From Gammaproteobacteria bacterium (lineage in GTDB: Bacteria > Pseudomonadota > Gammaproteobacteria > Steroidobacterales > UBA11654), in the NCBI GenBank assembly GCA_002691465.1, contig NZHP01000022.1, forward strand, positions 1 through 64,000: a stretch of 64,000 nt of DNA, written 5' to 3'. The position numbers and the translations under genes are program-made. The notes beneath the pieces were generated by a model that worked only from the letters and a program-made list of their open reading frames with translations, did no database searches and was not told the DNA's origin. Shown piece after piece: positions 8,924 through 19,150 of the stretch (positions within the stretch are counted from its first letter, which is position 1; the number at the start of each line of letters is the position of its first letter).

Positions 8924-9247
8924 TTACTTCTCTAAATACTGAATTTTATCTTTGATCTCTCTCCACTCGTCCGCGTCCGAAGGCGGTTCGGGAGGTTCAG
9001 AAATAACAGGCCAAGACTCACTCAACTCACGATTAAGATCTTCAAAAGCTTCTTGTCCTTCAGGAATCTCATCATCGGCAAATATTGCATCAACAGGACA
9101 CTCAGGCTCACACAAAGCACAATCAATGCATTCATCGGGATTAATGACCAGCATATTTGGACCCTCATGAAAGCAGTCTACGGGGCATACTTCAACGCAA
9201 TCGCCAAGCTTACATTTGATGCAGCTTTCACCCACTATGAATGTCAT
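8924..9247 (-). CDS. fdxA: Seven-iron ferredoxin (FdxA type)
   Basis: This 107-residue small acidic electron carrier has two clusters. The N-terminal part has [17 protein letters not shown], the ligand pattern of the [3Fe-4S] site and part of the [4Fe-4S] site. The second half has [16 protein letters not shown] for the [4Fe-4S] cluster. The C-terminal extension rich in Glu and Trp is typical of the Azotobacter FdI/Pseudomonas FdxA family. It is a single-gene unit on this strand, ending where dsbC ends. Its redox partners cannot be inferred from context. Confidence 0.95.
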   Translation of the reverse strand: MTFIVGESCIKCKLGDCVEVCPVDCFHEGPNMLVINPDECIDCALCEPECPVDAIFADDEIPEGQEAFEDLNRELSESWPVISEPPEPPSDADEWREIKDKIQYLEK

Positions 9248-9262
9248 GCAGTCTCACCTCGG

Positions 9263-9787
9263 TTATTGAATTGTGTGATAAATCGGGCTTTCATCATTTG
9301 CCTCTTTTTCAATTTGTGCCTTCAAAGCAATTTCAACCGTTTCAAAGGCAATCAGATCCCATGGTACCTCATCGAGTCGATATAATTTTACATCCAACGA
9401 TTCTTCTCCTGCTCCAAAATTTTCGTCATTAATGGTCGCTCTATAGAACACATGGACTTGATCGGCATGGACAACATCTACGACAGCAATCATTGATTGT
9501 ACATTGGGAGTAATCAGCGCTTCCTCCTCGCACTCTCTTTTAGCCCCATCGGCCATGCTCTCACCGTTCTCAAGAAACCCGGCGGGCAATGTCCAAAAAT
9601 TTATTCTTGGCTCAATGCCTCTTAGGCACAACATCACTTGATCGCCAAGCATTGGAACGGTTCCAACTACTATTTTTGGGTTTTCATATTGAATATAGCC
9701 GCATACAGAGCATATGTATCTGTCTCTGTTATCACCTTTTGGAATCTTGAATTCCAAATCGTTGCCACATTGATTGCAATATTTCAT
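9263..9787 (-). CDS. Nudix hydrolase with N-terminal zinc ribbon
   Basis: The 174-residue protein starts with a CNQCG...CSVCGY zinc-ribbon (residues 4-30) and continues as a Nudix domain. The Nudix box is near residues 75-97 (GFLENGES followed by REC-EEE), slightly diverged from GX5EX7REUXEEXGU at its end. Such proteins hydrolyse nucleoside diphosphates linked to another moiety, often ADP-ribose or NAD-type dinucleotides; the substrate is not predictable here. The ATG at 9787 is used. The frame stays open further upstream, but that stretch is the tRNA-Leu gene. The gene lies directly downstream of the tRNA and is probably on the same transcript. Confidence 0.85.
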   Translation of the reverse strand: MKYCNQCGNDLEFKIPKGDNRDRYICSVCGYIQYENPKIVVGTVPMLGDQVMLCLRGIEPRINFWTLPAGFLENGESMADGAKRECEEEALITPNVQSMIAVVDVVHADQVHVFYRATINDENFGAGEESLDVKLYRLDEVPWDLIAFETVEIALKAQIEKEANDESPIYHTIQ

Positions 9788-9798
9788 AATAATTTTTC

Positions 9799-9880
9799 TG
9801 CCGGGAGAGAGACTCGAACTCTCACGGGTTGCCCCACCGGATTTTGAATCCGGCGCGTCTACCAATTCCGCCATCCCGGC
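9799..9880 (-). tRNA. tRNA-Leu (anticodon CAA)
   Basis: The reverse strand folds as a class II tRNA. The acceptor stem is GCCGGGA with TCCCGGC, the D arm contains GGTAGACGC, the anticodon stem CCGGA/TCCGG surrounds the loop TTCAAAA with CAA at 9844-9846, there is a long variable arm, and the T arm contains GTTCGAGTC. The discriminator base is A at 9799. The following bases are GAA, so the 3' CCA is not encoded and must be added after transcription. Confidence 0.97.
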
Positions 9881-9894
9881 TAAATAATAAATGA

Positions 9895-9923
9895 AGAATA
9901 CCTTTTGTTATGTATTCAGTCTA
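9895..9923 (-). promoter_or_regulatory. Candidate promoter for tRNA-Leu
   Basis: On the reverse strand TAGACT (9918-9923) and TATTCT (9895-9900) are separated by 17 bases. The -10-like element ends 14 bases before the tRNA 5' end, a plausible distance. Both hexamers match the sigma70 consensus only partly. Confidence 0.35.
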
Positions 9924-9981
9924 TAAAACTAGTCGATTATTGAATCATTTTAAGAATGGGTTAATCGAGTACAATACAACA

Positions 9982-12110
<2,129 letters not shown>

Positions 12111-12167
12111 TTGGAATATGTCATAATTGCACCAGAAATTTTTTGAACTAACGAAAAGGTAAATATT

Positions 12168-12482
12168 TTGATACAAAATGCTTGGGCACAGAATGCTGGA
12201 GGAGGGGATCCATTTTTGAGTTTTCTTCCACTGATACTTATTTTTGTTGTCTTTTACTTTGTTCTCATAAGACCACAGACCAAGAAGCAAAAAGAGCACC
12301 AAGAGATGGTGAATGCTCTTGAGGTTGGAAACGAAGTGGTGACAGCTGGCGGTATTTTGGGAAAAATTCAAGAGATGAATGAGAATTATGTTCAACTTGA
12401 GATCTCAGAAAACGTCACAATCAAAATTCAAAGGCAAACGATCTCATCTTTGCTCCCAAAAGGAACGATTAGAAAAGGTTAA
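12168..12482 (+). CDS. yajC: Sec translocon accessory protein YajC
   Basis: The 104-residue protein has one N-terminal membrane segment (about 18-38, FLPLILIFVVFYFVLIRP) followed by KQKEHQEMVNAL and a small cytoplasmic domain with VVTAGGILGKI, the YajC signature. YajC associates with SecDF and SecYEG. The start is TTG at 12168 with AAAAGG eight bases upstream; the next in-frame Met is inside the cytoplasmic domain, so no ATG start is possible. It lies immediately before secD. Confidence 0.94.
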   Translation: MIQNAWAQNAGGGDPFLSFLPLILIFVVFYFVLIRPQTKKQKEHQEMVNALEVGNEVVTAGGILGKIQEMNENYVQLEISENVTIKIQRQTISSLLPKGTIRKG

Positions 12483-12491
12483 ATTATCCTC

Positions 12492-14336
12492 ATGAATCGA
12501 TATCCCACATGGAAAAACTTGCTTGTCTTGATTTGTGTAATCGTTGGCATAGGTTTTGCATTGCCAAATTTCTATGGGGAAGATCCAGCACTGATGATCG
12601 CTAAAGAAAATGGATTAATGTTCTCTGAGCAAGAGATTAAAGAGATAGACGAATTTCTAAGCGACGATAATGCTGCATTCAAATCAATTGAAGGCAAAGA
12701 CGGCGATGTATTGATTCGTTTCGACAATGTGGAAGATCAAATTCAAGCCAGTGATAAAGTCAGAGCATTCCTTGGTAGGTTTTCAACCGTAGCTCTGTCA
12801 TTTGCACCCAATGTACCTGGCTTTATAGATGCATTGGACATGAAACCAATGAGCTTGGGTCTTGATCTGAGGGGCGGCGTGTATTTTCAATTTCAAGTCG
12901 ACCTTGATGCAGCAGTTCAGCAGAGACTGGATCAATATGTTACCGATATAAACAAAGAACTGATTGATCAAAGAATCAGGCGCACCATCAGAAAAGAAGG
13001 AAATTCAATCAGAATTGAGTTGGTGAATTCTGATGATTTCAATGCCACCAGAAGAATTGTGAGAGAGCTTGATAATCTCTTGGCTTTTGAGAATGTCTCA
13101 ACACCGTCACAGACCGCGGTATTGATTACCATGACAGATGATCAACTGAAACAAAGAAGAGATTTCGCCATTCAACAAAATATTTTGACCATGAGAAATC
13201 GAGTCAATGAATTGGGTGTTGCTGAGCCAATCATTCAGAGGCAAGGTCTTGACCGAATCGTGGTTCAACTTCCCGGAGTTCAAGATCCTACTCAAGCAGA
13301 AAGGATTCTTGGCGCTACTGCAACCTTGGAATTTAGATTGGTATGCGAAAATGAAAATGCTTTTGAAGCAGAGGAAAAGGGTAGAGCGCCCATCGGATGC
13401 GAACTCTTTAATGATCGAGCAGGAACACCTGTTTTGTTAAAAAAGAAAGCAATCGTTACTGGAAACCAACTCATTGATGCATCGCAATCTTTTTCACAAG
13501 GTCGGCCAGCAGTTTCAATTCGTCTTGACAGTAAAGGTTCAAAATCAATGCTTGAAACCACCAAGAAGAACCTCAACAAACCCATGGCTGTTTTATTTGT
13601 CCAACAAAGGCAAGAAACCTCTGAGCAGGATGGAGCATTTGTAAACAGGACCATCTTGGATAAGGAAGTTATTAATATTGCTACAATCAGAGGTATATTC
13701 AGCAGTCAGTTTGAAATCACAGGTTTGACTGTATTTGAAGCAAAGGATCTGGCAATTCTTCTCAGAGCAGGTGCTTTGGCTGCACCAATATTTAAGATTG
13801 AAGAAAAAACAGTCGGTCCAAGTCTTGGTAAAGACAATATTGACAAAGGTTTTGCAGCAATTCTTTACGGACTCATGGCTGTAATTGTCTTCATGATCAT
13901 GTGGTACAAAGGGTTTGGCCTGATTGCGAATATTGGTCTATTGGTCAATCTCACTTTTATTGTTGCGATTCTCTCAATGTTACAGGCATCGCTTACATTG
14001 CCAGGAATAGCTGGGATTGTTTTAACGGTTGGAATGGCGGTCGATGCAAATGTCTTGATATTTGAGAGAATAAGGGAAGAAATCAATAATGGCAATTCAC
14101 CGCAAGCAAGCATTAGTGCGGGTTATCAGAAAGCTTTTGCAACAATTACAGATGCCAATGTCACGACGTTGATTGCCTCACTGGTTCTTTTTACGTTCGG
14201 TACTGGCCCAATCAAAGGCTTTGCCATAACACTATCAATCGGTATTCTTACATCCTTATTCACTGCCATCATTGCTTCTAGAGCAATTGTGAATTTAGTA
14301 TACGGCGGTAAAACAATCGAAAAACTGAGGATTTAG
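12492..14336 (+). CDS. secD: Protein translocase subunit SecD
   Basis: The 614-residue RND-family inner-membrane protein has a first membrane helix (about 8-26), a large periplasmic domain starting with LGLDLRGGVYF (motif D1, about 118) and the five-helix C-terminal bundle. That bundle includes AGIVLTVGMAVDANVLIFERIREE (about 500-525; the Asp of this helix takes part in proton coupling). SecD and SecF use the proton gradient to complete export through SecYEG. The gene starts nine bases after yajC and is followed eight bases later by secF. Confidence 0.97.
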   Translation: MNRYPTWKNLLVLICVIVGIGFALPNFYGEDPALMIAKENGLMFSEQEIKEIDEFLSDDNAAFKSIEGKDGDVLIRFDNVEDQIQASDKVRAFLGRFSTVALSFAPNVPGFIDALDMKPMSLGLDLRGGVYFQFQVDLDAAVQQRLDQYVTDINKELIDQRIRRTIRKEGNSIRIELVNSDDFNATRRIVRELDNLLAFENVSTPSQTAVLITMTDDQLKQRRDFAIQQNILTMRNRVNELGVAEPIIQRQGLDRIVVQLPGVQDPTQAERILGATATLEFRLVCENENAFEAEEKGRAPIGCELFNDRAGTPVLLKKKAIVTGNQLIDASQSFSQGRPAVSIRLDSKGSKSMLETTKKNLNKPMAVLFVQQRQETSEQDGAFVNRTILDKEVINIATIRGIFSSQFEITGLTVFEAKDLAILLRAGALAAPIFKIEEKTVGPSLGKDNIDKGFAAILYGLMAVIVFMIMWYKGFGLIANIGLLVNLTFIVAILSMLQASLTLPGIAGIVLTVGMAVDANVLIFERIREEINNGNSPQASISAGYQKAFATITDANVTTLIASLVLFTFGTGPIKGFAITLSIGILTSLFTAIIASRAIVNLVYGGKTIEKLRI

Positions 14337-14344
14337 CTGCAGTG

Positions 14345-15259
14345 ATGAAGACCATAAAATTCTTATCTATCAGAAAATTTACGACAATCATGTCAATCAT
14401 CTTGATTTTGGCGTCAACTCTTTCTCTTATGTCGAAAGGACTCAATCTTGGGATTGATTTTACTGGCGGGATCCAGATTGAGATTACTTTTGAGGCCGCA
14501 CCCGATATTGAAAACGTTCGAAGCAATCTGGCCTCTGGCGGATACGATGATGCCATTGTTCAAAACTCTGGTTCATCCCAAGACCTCATGGTTCGAATTC
14601 CTCCTAGAGATGGAGTCACTAATAAAAAAGTAGGCGAGGATGTTAAAGGCATGCTTCAAGCTTCTAATAATTCCGTTACGGTGAAAAGCTCAGAATACAT
14701 AAGCGCCCAAGTTGGGGAAGAGCTGACGGAACAGGGCGGATTGGCGATGATATTTGCACTGATTATGATCATGATCTACATTGTTTTCCGTTTTCAGTGG
14801 AAATTCTCAATCGGTGCCGTATTGGCCTTGATTCACGATGTTATGATTACATTGGGCATCTTTTCATTTTTCCAACTCACGTTTGATCTATCTGTGCTGG
14901 CAGCAATTCTTGCGGTTGTTGGTTATTCTCTTAATGACACCATTGTTATTTATGACCGAATCAGAGAAAACTTTAGATCAATGAGAACGGCTGAGACTCT
15001 TGAGATTCTAAATTCAGCGATAACGCAAACGATCAAAAGAACCATTATTACCAGTTCAACAACATTGCTTGTATTGTTGTCACTGTTTGTATTTGGTGGA
15101 TCCTCACTGGAGGGATTTTCAATTGCTCTGATTGTTGGCGTTTTGATTGGAACGTACTCTTCAATCTTTGTGGCATCGACCTCGATCTTCTATCTGGATA
15201 TTTCAACCACTGATCTTATTCCGGTTAAACGAGAAGAGGTTGATGACGGAATGCCTTAG
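14345..15259 (+). CDS. secF: Protein translocase subunit SecF
   Basis: The 304-residue partner of SecD has the first membrane helix, then GIDFTGGIQIE (motif D1, about 35), a smaller periplasmic domain and the RND-type helical bundle with AVVGYSLNDTIVIYDRIREN (about 195-215). It is normal length for SecF. ATG 14345 is chosen over the GTG directly before it. Its TAG stop shares the tetranucleotide TTAG with the TAA stop of convergent suhB, a four-base overlap. Confidence 0.96.
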   Translation: MKTIKFLSIRKFTTIMSIILILASTLSLMSKGLNLGIDFTGGIQIEITFEAAPDIENVRSNLASGGYDDAIVQNSGSSQDLMVRIPPRDGVTNKKVGEDVKGMLQASNNSVTVKSSEYISAQVGEELTEQGGLAMIFALIMIMIYIVFRFQWKFSIGAVLALIHDVMITLGIFSFFQLTFDLSVLAAILAVVGYSLNDTIVIYDRIRENFRSMRTAETLEILNSAITQTIKRTIITSSTTLLVLLSLFVFGGSSLEGFSIALIVGVLIGTYSSIFVASTSIFYLDISTTDLIPVKREEVDDGMP

Positions 15260-16077
15260 GCAAAGGCTTTCAGTCTTTTGTCATATTGACTCACAATTTC
15301 TTTCATGCCTTCAAAAATTTTTGGATTCCCACAAAATAGACTTCCACTTTCTACAGGGTCTGTATTAGGAATGATATTTTGAACAATTCCACCAGCCTCT
15401 TGTATCAAGAGCACCCCTGCAGCAACGTCCCAGGGTTTTAATCCAAATTCCCAAAAACCGTCGTATCTGCCACTTGCAACATACGCAAGATCCAATGCTG
15501 CAGAGCCGGGTCTTCTGATTGCGCCCACAATCTTTGTGAAATCCGTAAAGATATCAAGGTAGAGTTCTAACCAATCCTTTTGATCTCTGTATGGAAATCC
15601 AGTGCCCAATAGGCAACCTGGCAATTGTGTATGTTTGCTCACTCGAATTTTTCGGCCATCCAATTGACTGCCCATGCCTCTGATTGCAGTAAATAATTCT
15701 TGCCTTGATGGATCGTAAATGACCCCAACTTCCAATCTATCTTTGATCTTCAAAGCAATGGAAACACAGTAGACAGGAAAACCATGGATGTAATTTGTGG
15801 TGCCGTCAATGGGATCAATGATCCATAGAAATTCAGAATCGTTGTCTTGCAATCCATGCTCCTCTCCTAAAATTGAATGGTCAGGATATCTGGATTGAAG
15901 AATCTCAATGATGGCTTTCTCAGCTTGTTCATCGACATGGGTAACAAACTCATTGTGCCCCTTTGTTCTGACATCGCTCGAGCTCACTCGATCAAAATTA
16001 ATTTGAGCAATATCGCCTGCTTTTCTAGCCGCTTTCACTGCCGAGTTTAGAAAAGCTATTTGGTCTTTTTGGTCCAT
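15256..16077 (-). CDS. suhB: Inositol-1-monophosphatase SuhB
   Basis: The 273-residue Mg-dependent phosphatase of the inositol monophosphatase family has the metal-binding motifs GEEHG (about 70), DPIDGTTNYIHGFP (about 88) and WDVAAGVLL (about 222). In E. coli SuhB also takes part in rRNA antitermination complexes with Nus factors. It is divergent from trmJ with a 74-base spacer, the same neighbourhood as in E. coli. The 3' end overlaps secF by four bases. Confidence 0.93.
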   Translation of the reverse strand: MDQKDQIAFLNSAVKAARKAGDIAQINFDRVSSSDVRTKGHNEFVTHVDEQAEKAIIEILQSRYPDHSILGEEHGLQDNDSEFLWIIDPIDGTTNYIHGFPVYCVSIALKIKDRLEVGVIYDPSRQELFTAIRGMGSQLDGRKIRVSKHTQLPGCLLGTGFPYRDQKDWLELYLDIFTDFTKIVGAIRRPGSAALDLAYVASGRYDGFWEFGLKPWDVAAGVLLIQEAGGIVQNIIPNTDPVESGSLFCGNPKIFEGMKEIVSQYDKRLKAFA

Positions 16078-16151
16078 GTTTAAATAAAAATATGATCTGA
16101 AATGAGTGTAGAATATCAGAACTTTTCAATATTTGAGTCAATTTCATATTT

Positions 16152-16871
16152 ATGAGTCACGATAATGTAGAATTTATTTTAGTTGAGCCCTCTCATCCAG
16201 GTAATGTGGGCGCAGCTGCAAGAGCCATTGGGACCATGGGCTTTAAGAATCTTTCTCTTGTTAAACCCACTAAACATCCACATCCTGAATCAAGAGCTCG
16301 ATCTTCAGGAGGGCTTGATATTTTGTTGAATGCAAAGGTGTTTGAAACTCTCGATGAGGCAATCGCAGATTCGAGCCTTGTCATCGGGACAACCGCAAGA
16401 GAAAGAAGGATCAGCGTGCCCATTGATTTAATTCATGAAAGCACAGAGGGCATCTTTAAGACCAGCTTGAACCAGAAAGTTTCAATTGTTTTTGGTCCTG
16501 AGACCTCGGGTCTATCTAACGACGATATCGATCGTTGCAACCGCCTTGTTTATATACCAACTGGAGAGATGTATTCATCATTGAATTTGGCCATGGCGGT
16601 TCAGGTTATTGCTTATCAGATCAATTTATCTTTTTTTGGGCTTAGCGAAGACCAATCCCAAAGAGAGTTGGCATCAGGCAAAGAAATGGAATTATTTTAT
16701 GAACATCTGGAAGAGGTTCTGTTGCAGACAGGTTTCCTCAATCCGAATAATCCCAAGCAGTTGATGAGGCGATTAAAGGCTTTATTTAATCGTGCTGAAC
16801 TTGATGACAATGAGGTTAATATTATGAGAGGGATTCTTACTTCATATCAGAAACCAAGGTTAAAACAGTAA
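16152..16871 (+). CDS. trmJ: tRNA (cytidine/uridine-2'-O-)-methyltransferase TrmJ
   Basis: The 239-residue SPOUT-class enzyme methylates the ribose at position 32 of tRNA. It shows the three SpoU motifs: HPGNVGAAARAIGTMG (about 14-30) with the catalytic Arg, VFGPETSGLS (about 114) and YSSLNLAMAVQ (about 139), which form the trefoil knot and SAM site. The C-terminal helical extension (about 170-239) is typical of TrmJ and distinguishes it from TrmL. Location between suhB and iscS reproduces the E. coli order, but iscR is missing here. Confidence 0.93.
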   Translation: MSHDNVEFILVEPSHPGNVGAAARAIGTMGFKNLSLVKPTKHPHPESRARSSGGLDILLNAKVFETLDEAIADSSLVIGTTARERRISVPIDLIHESTEGIFKTSLNQKVSIVFGPETSGLSNDDIDRCNRLVYIPTGEMYSSLNLAMAVQVIAYQINLSFFGLSEDQSQRELASGKEMELFYEHLEEVLLQTGFLNPNNPKQLMRRLKALFNRAELDDNEVNIMRGILTSYQKPRLKQ

Positions 16872-16873
16872 AT

Positions 16874-18034
16874 ATGACAACGTATCTAGATTTTGCTTCT
16901 ACGACACCGATGGCGCCAGAGGTGATCGAAAAGATGCATGCCGTAATGAAAGAAGATTCATTCGGCAATCCGTCATCCCTAGATCATAAATTTGGACTCG
17001 CAGCAAAAAAAATTGTGGAAAGATCCAGAGCCGAGGTAGCCGATCTAATCAATGCAAACCCTGATGAGATTCTATGGACTTCTGGGGCAACTGAGTCCAA
17101 TAATTTGGCCATTGTGGGTTTTCATCAATTTCAATATAAAAACCAAGCGATGAGTTTTTTAACGTCACACCTCGAACATAAATCAGTTATAGAGTGTATG
17201 GATTTGATCAAGGCGCTGGGATCAAAAGTGAGCTTTATTAAACCCAATGATAAAGGTCGAATCGACCTTGAAACGCTCTCAAATCAAATGGATGAAGATG
17301 CAGTATTTGTGAGTTGCATGCATGTCAATAATGAGACAGGCATCATAAATGACATTGAAGAGATTGGAAAATTTTGCAGAAAGAATGAAATTATATTTCA
17401 TGTGGATGCAGCCCAAAGTATTGGGAAAATACCCGTCGATGTTGACGACATGTGCATTGATCTGATGTCAATGTCTGCCCATAAAGTTTATGGTCCAAAG
17501 GGAGTTGGCGCTCTATACATCAATAAAAAGAGCATTGGCCGAGTTAAATCAATCATTGTCGGAGGAGGTCAAGAGCGGGGGATGCGCTCAGGCACTCTTC
17601 CAACTCATCAAATTGTTGGAATGGCAACGGCCTATAAGCTTTCAAAACAAAGAATGCATGAAGATTTAGAGCACATCACGCAATGTCAGAATTCATTTTT
17701 GAAAAAGCTCTCGAATCTCAATGATTGGAAGATCAATGGCTCGAAAGAGCACAGTTATCCAGGAATATTGAGCATCTGTTTTCCGGATTTATATTCCGAA
17801 AGTTTGATTTATGCCATGGAAGATTTTGCAATCTCAAGAGGGTCGGCTTGTTCTTCGGATCATGATGAGCCCTCGCATGTTTTAAAAAGCATGGGCTTGG
17901 TCGATGATGAGATCAATGGAACCATTCGTATCAGTTTTGGAAGAACTACATCCATTGAGCAAGCCGAGCTAGCAGCATCCGAACTGATTAAAGCAGTATT
18001 GCATCTGAGGAAACTGAAGGGGTGTTCTCAATGA
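16874..18034 (+). CDS. iscS: Cysteine desulfurase IscS
   Basis: The 386-residue PLP enzyme takes sulfur from cysteine and passes it on as persulfide for Fe-S clusters and tRNA thiolation. Visible motifs are SGATESNN (about 74), the PLP region DAAQSIGK with the Schiff-base lysine in SAHKVYGPKG (about 203), and the mobile active-site loop SRGSACSSDH with its Cys (about 325). It is slightly shorter than the 404-residue E. coli protein. The gene starts two bases after trmJ and its stop overlaps the next gene as ATGA. No iscR repressor gene precedes it. Confidence 0.93.
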   Translation: MTTYLDFASTTPMAPEVIEKMHAVMKEDSFGNPSSLDHKFGLAAKKIVERSRAEVADLINANPDEILWTSGATESNNLAIVGFHQFQYKNQAMSFLTSHLEHKSVIECMDLIKALGSKVSFIKPNDKGRIDLETLSNQMDEDAVFVSCMHVNNETGIINDIEEIGKFCRKNEIIFHVDAAQSIGKIPVDVDDMCIDLMSMSAHKVYGPKGVGALYINKKSIGRVKSIIVGGGQERGMRSGTLPTHQIVGMATAYKLSKQRMHEDLEHITQCQNSFLKKLSNLNDWKINGSKEHSYPGILSICFPDLYSESLIYAMEDFAISRGSACSSDHDEPSHVLKSMGLVDDEINGTIRISFGRTTSIEQAELAASELIKAVLHLRKLKGCSQ

Positions 18035-18387
18035 ACCAAAAAGATGCTTTTTTTGACACCAAGTATGTCATGCAAGATTCAAACACGAAAGATGGACTCA
18101 TTGAAGAGCAAACCTTGAGTTCGAATGGAATGTGGTTGAAGCTATTTTCACGATTAGACTCGAATGGAAAATCTGAAGTGCATTACAATGTACATGGCTG
18201 CCCACATTTGATTGCTATCACATCAATCATCATCGGTGATTTGCAAAAAAAAACCATTCAAGAGCTTGAAAGTCTTAATATCAATGAGTATGCAGATACC
18301 ATTGATCTACCAAAAACAAAGAAAGACCGTCTTTTTTTGTTGGAAGATGCTTTAAAAGGATGTATAAAGCATCTGAAGAAGGATTAA
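18031..18387 (+). CDS. Divergent IscU/NifU-like scaffold protein lacking two of three cluster cysteines
   Basis: The 118-residue protein lies between iscS and iscA, where iscU is expected, and its pattern follows the IscU fold. VHGCPHLIAITSII matches the IscU segment around its second cysteine (here Cys57), and LPKTKKDRLFLLEDALKG matches LPxxKxHCSxLAEDA. In that second motif His-Cys is replaced by Asp-Arg (99-100). The first cysteine and its nearby Asp have no counterpart in SSNGMWLKLF. Cys111 is a new cysteine. Cluster binding by the normal three-Cys site is therefore unlikely; sulfur relay or an altered scaffold is possible. ATG 18031 overlaps the iscS stop by four bases. Confidence 0.75.
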   Translation: MNQKDAFFDTKYVMQDSNTKDGLIEEQTLSSNGMWLKLFSRLDSNGKSEVHYNVHGCPHLIAITSIIIGDLQKKTIQELESLNINEYADTIDLPKTKKDRLFLLEDALKGCIKHLKKD

Positions 18388-18391
18388 ATTT

Positions 18392-18715
18392 ATGGAACTT
18401 TCAATTACAGACAATGCAATCAAAAGATTTAAAGCAAATCTTTCGAATAACCCCGATGCCAAGGGCCTTAGAATCAGTATTAAGCCCACTGGCTGCAACG
18501 GCTATTCTTATGTGTTGGATTACGCATCGGACATATCTAATGACGATCAGATCATGACTTTCTCAGACGTGTCAGTTGTCGTCGACAATGAGAGTTTGCA
18601 GTTGATTGATGGAACGGAAATTGACTTCATTGAGGAAGGCTTTAATCAAGTATTCAAGTTTACAAATCCGAATGCCACTGGAGAATGTGGATGCGGAGAA
18701 AGCTTCAGTATCTAA
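18392..18715 (+). CDS. iscA: A-type iron-sulfur carrier protein (IscA/ErpA family)
   Basis: The 107-residue A-type carrier has the three conserved cysteines: one in PTGCNGYSYVLDYA (about 35) and two in GECGCGESFSI at the C-terminus. These bind a [2Fe-2S] or [4Fe-4S] cluster or iron for transfer to target proteins. It starts four bases after the IscU-like gene. IscA is chosen over ErpA from the operon position; sequence alone does not separate them well. The usual hscB, hscA and fdx genes do not follow; ndk does. Confidence 0.88.
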   Translation: MELSITDNAIKRFKANLSNNPDAKGLRISIKPTGCNGYSYVLDYASDISNDDQIMTFSDVSVVVDNESLQLIDGTEIDFIEEGFNQVFKFTNPNATGECGCGESFSI

Positions 18716-18739
18716 TCAACAAAGGCAAAGGCAAGGGCA

Positions 18740-19138
18740 ATGGAAAGAACATTATCGATCATTAAACCAGACGGTGTAGAAAAGAATATCATTGGCAAAA
18801 TTTATTCTCGTTTTGAAAAAGCAGGTCTTCGAATCGTTGAGGCAAAGATGTTGCATCTTAGCCAAGAACAAGCAGAAGGATTTTATGCCGTGCACAAAGA
18901 AAGGCCTTTTTTTAATGACTTGGTTGACTATATGACTTCTGGGCCAGTTATGGTTCAGGTGCTTGAAGGCCAAGACGCAATCAATCTTAATCGCAAGCTC
19001 ATGGGTGCAACGAACCCAGAAGAGGCTGATGAAGGGACCATTCGAAAAGATTTTGCCGATAGCATAGAAAGAAATACGGTTCACGGTTCAGATGGACCAG
19101 AAACGGCAGCTGTAGAGATCGAATATTTCTTCGGTTAA
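18740..19138 (+). CDS. ndk: Nucleoside diphosphate kinase
   Basis: The 132-residue enzyme transfers the terminal phosphate between nucleoside triphosphates and diphosphates through a phosphohistidine. The start [15 protein letters not shown] and the active-site segment [13 protein letters not shown] with the catalytic His (about 116) are diagnostic. It is slightly shorter than E. coli Ndk (143). ndk followed by rlmN is conserved in gammaproteobacteria. Confidence 0.96.
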   Translation: MERTLSIIKPDGVEKNIIGKIYSRFEKAGLRIVEAKMLHLSQEQAEGFYAVHKERPFFNDLVDYMTSGPVMVQVLEGQDAINLNRKLMGATNPEEADEGTIRKDFADSIERNTVHGSDGPETAAVEIEYFFG

Positions 19139-19150
19139 TACCAGAATAAA

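Noticed and set aside
9788..9874. N-terminal extension of the Nudix hydrolase reading frame through the tRNA-Leu gene
   Set aside because: The extra 29 residues are the translation of the tRNA sequence; the Nudix protein starts at ATG 9787 with its zinc ribbon.
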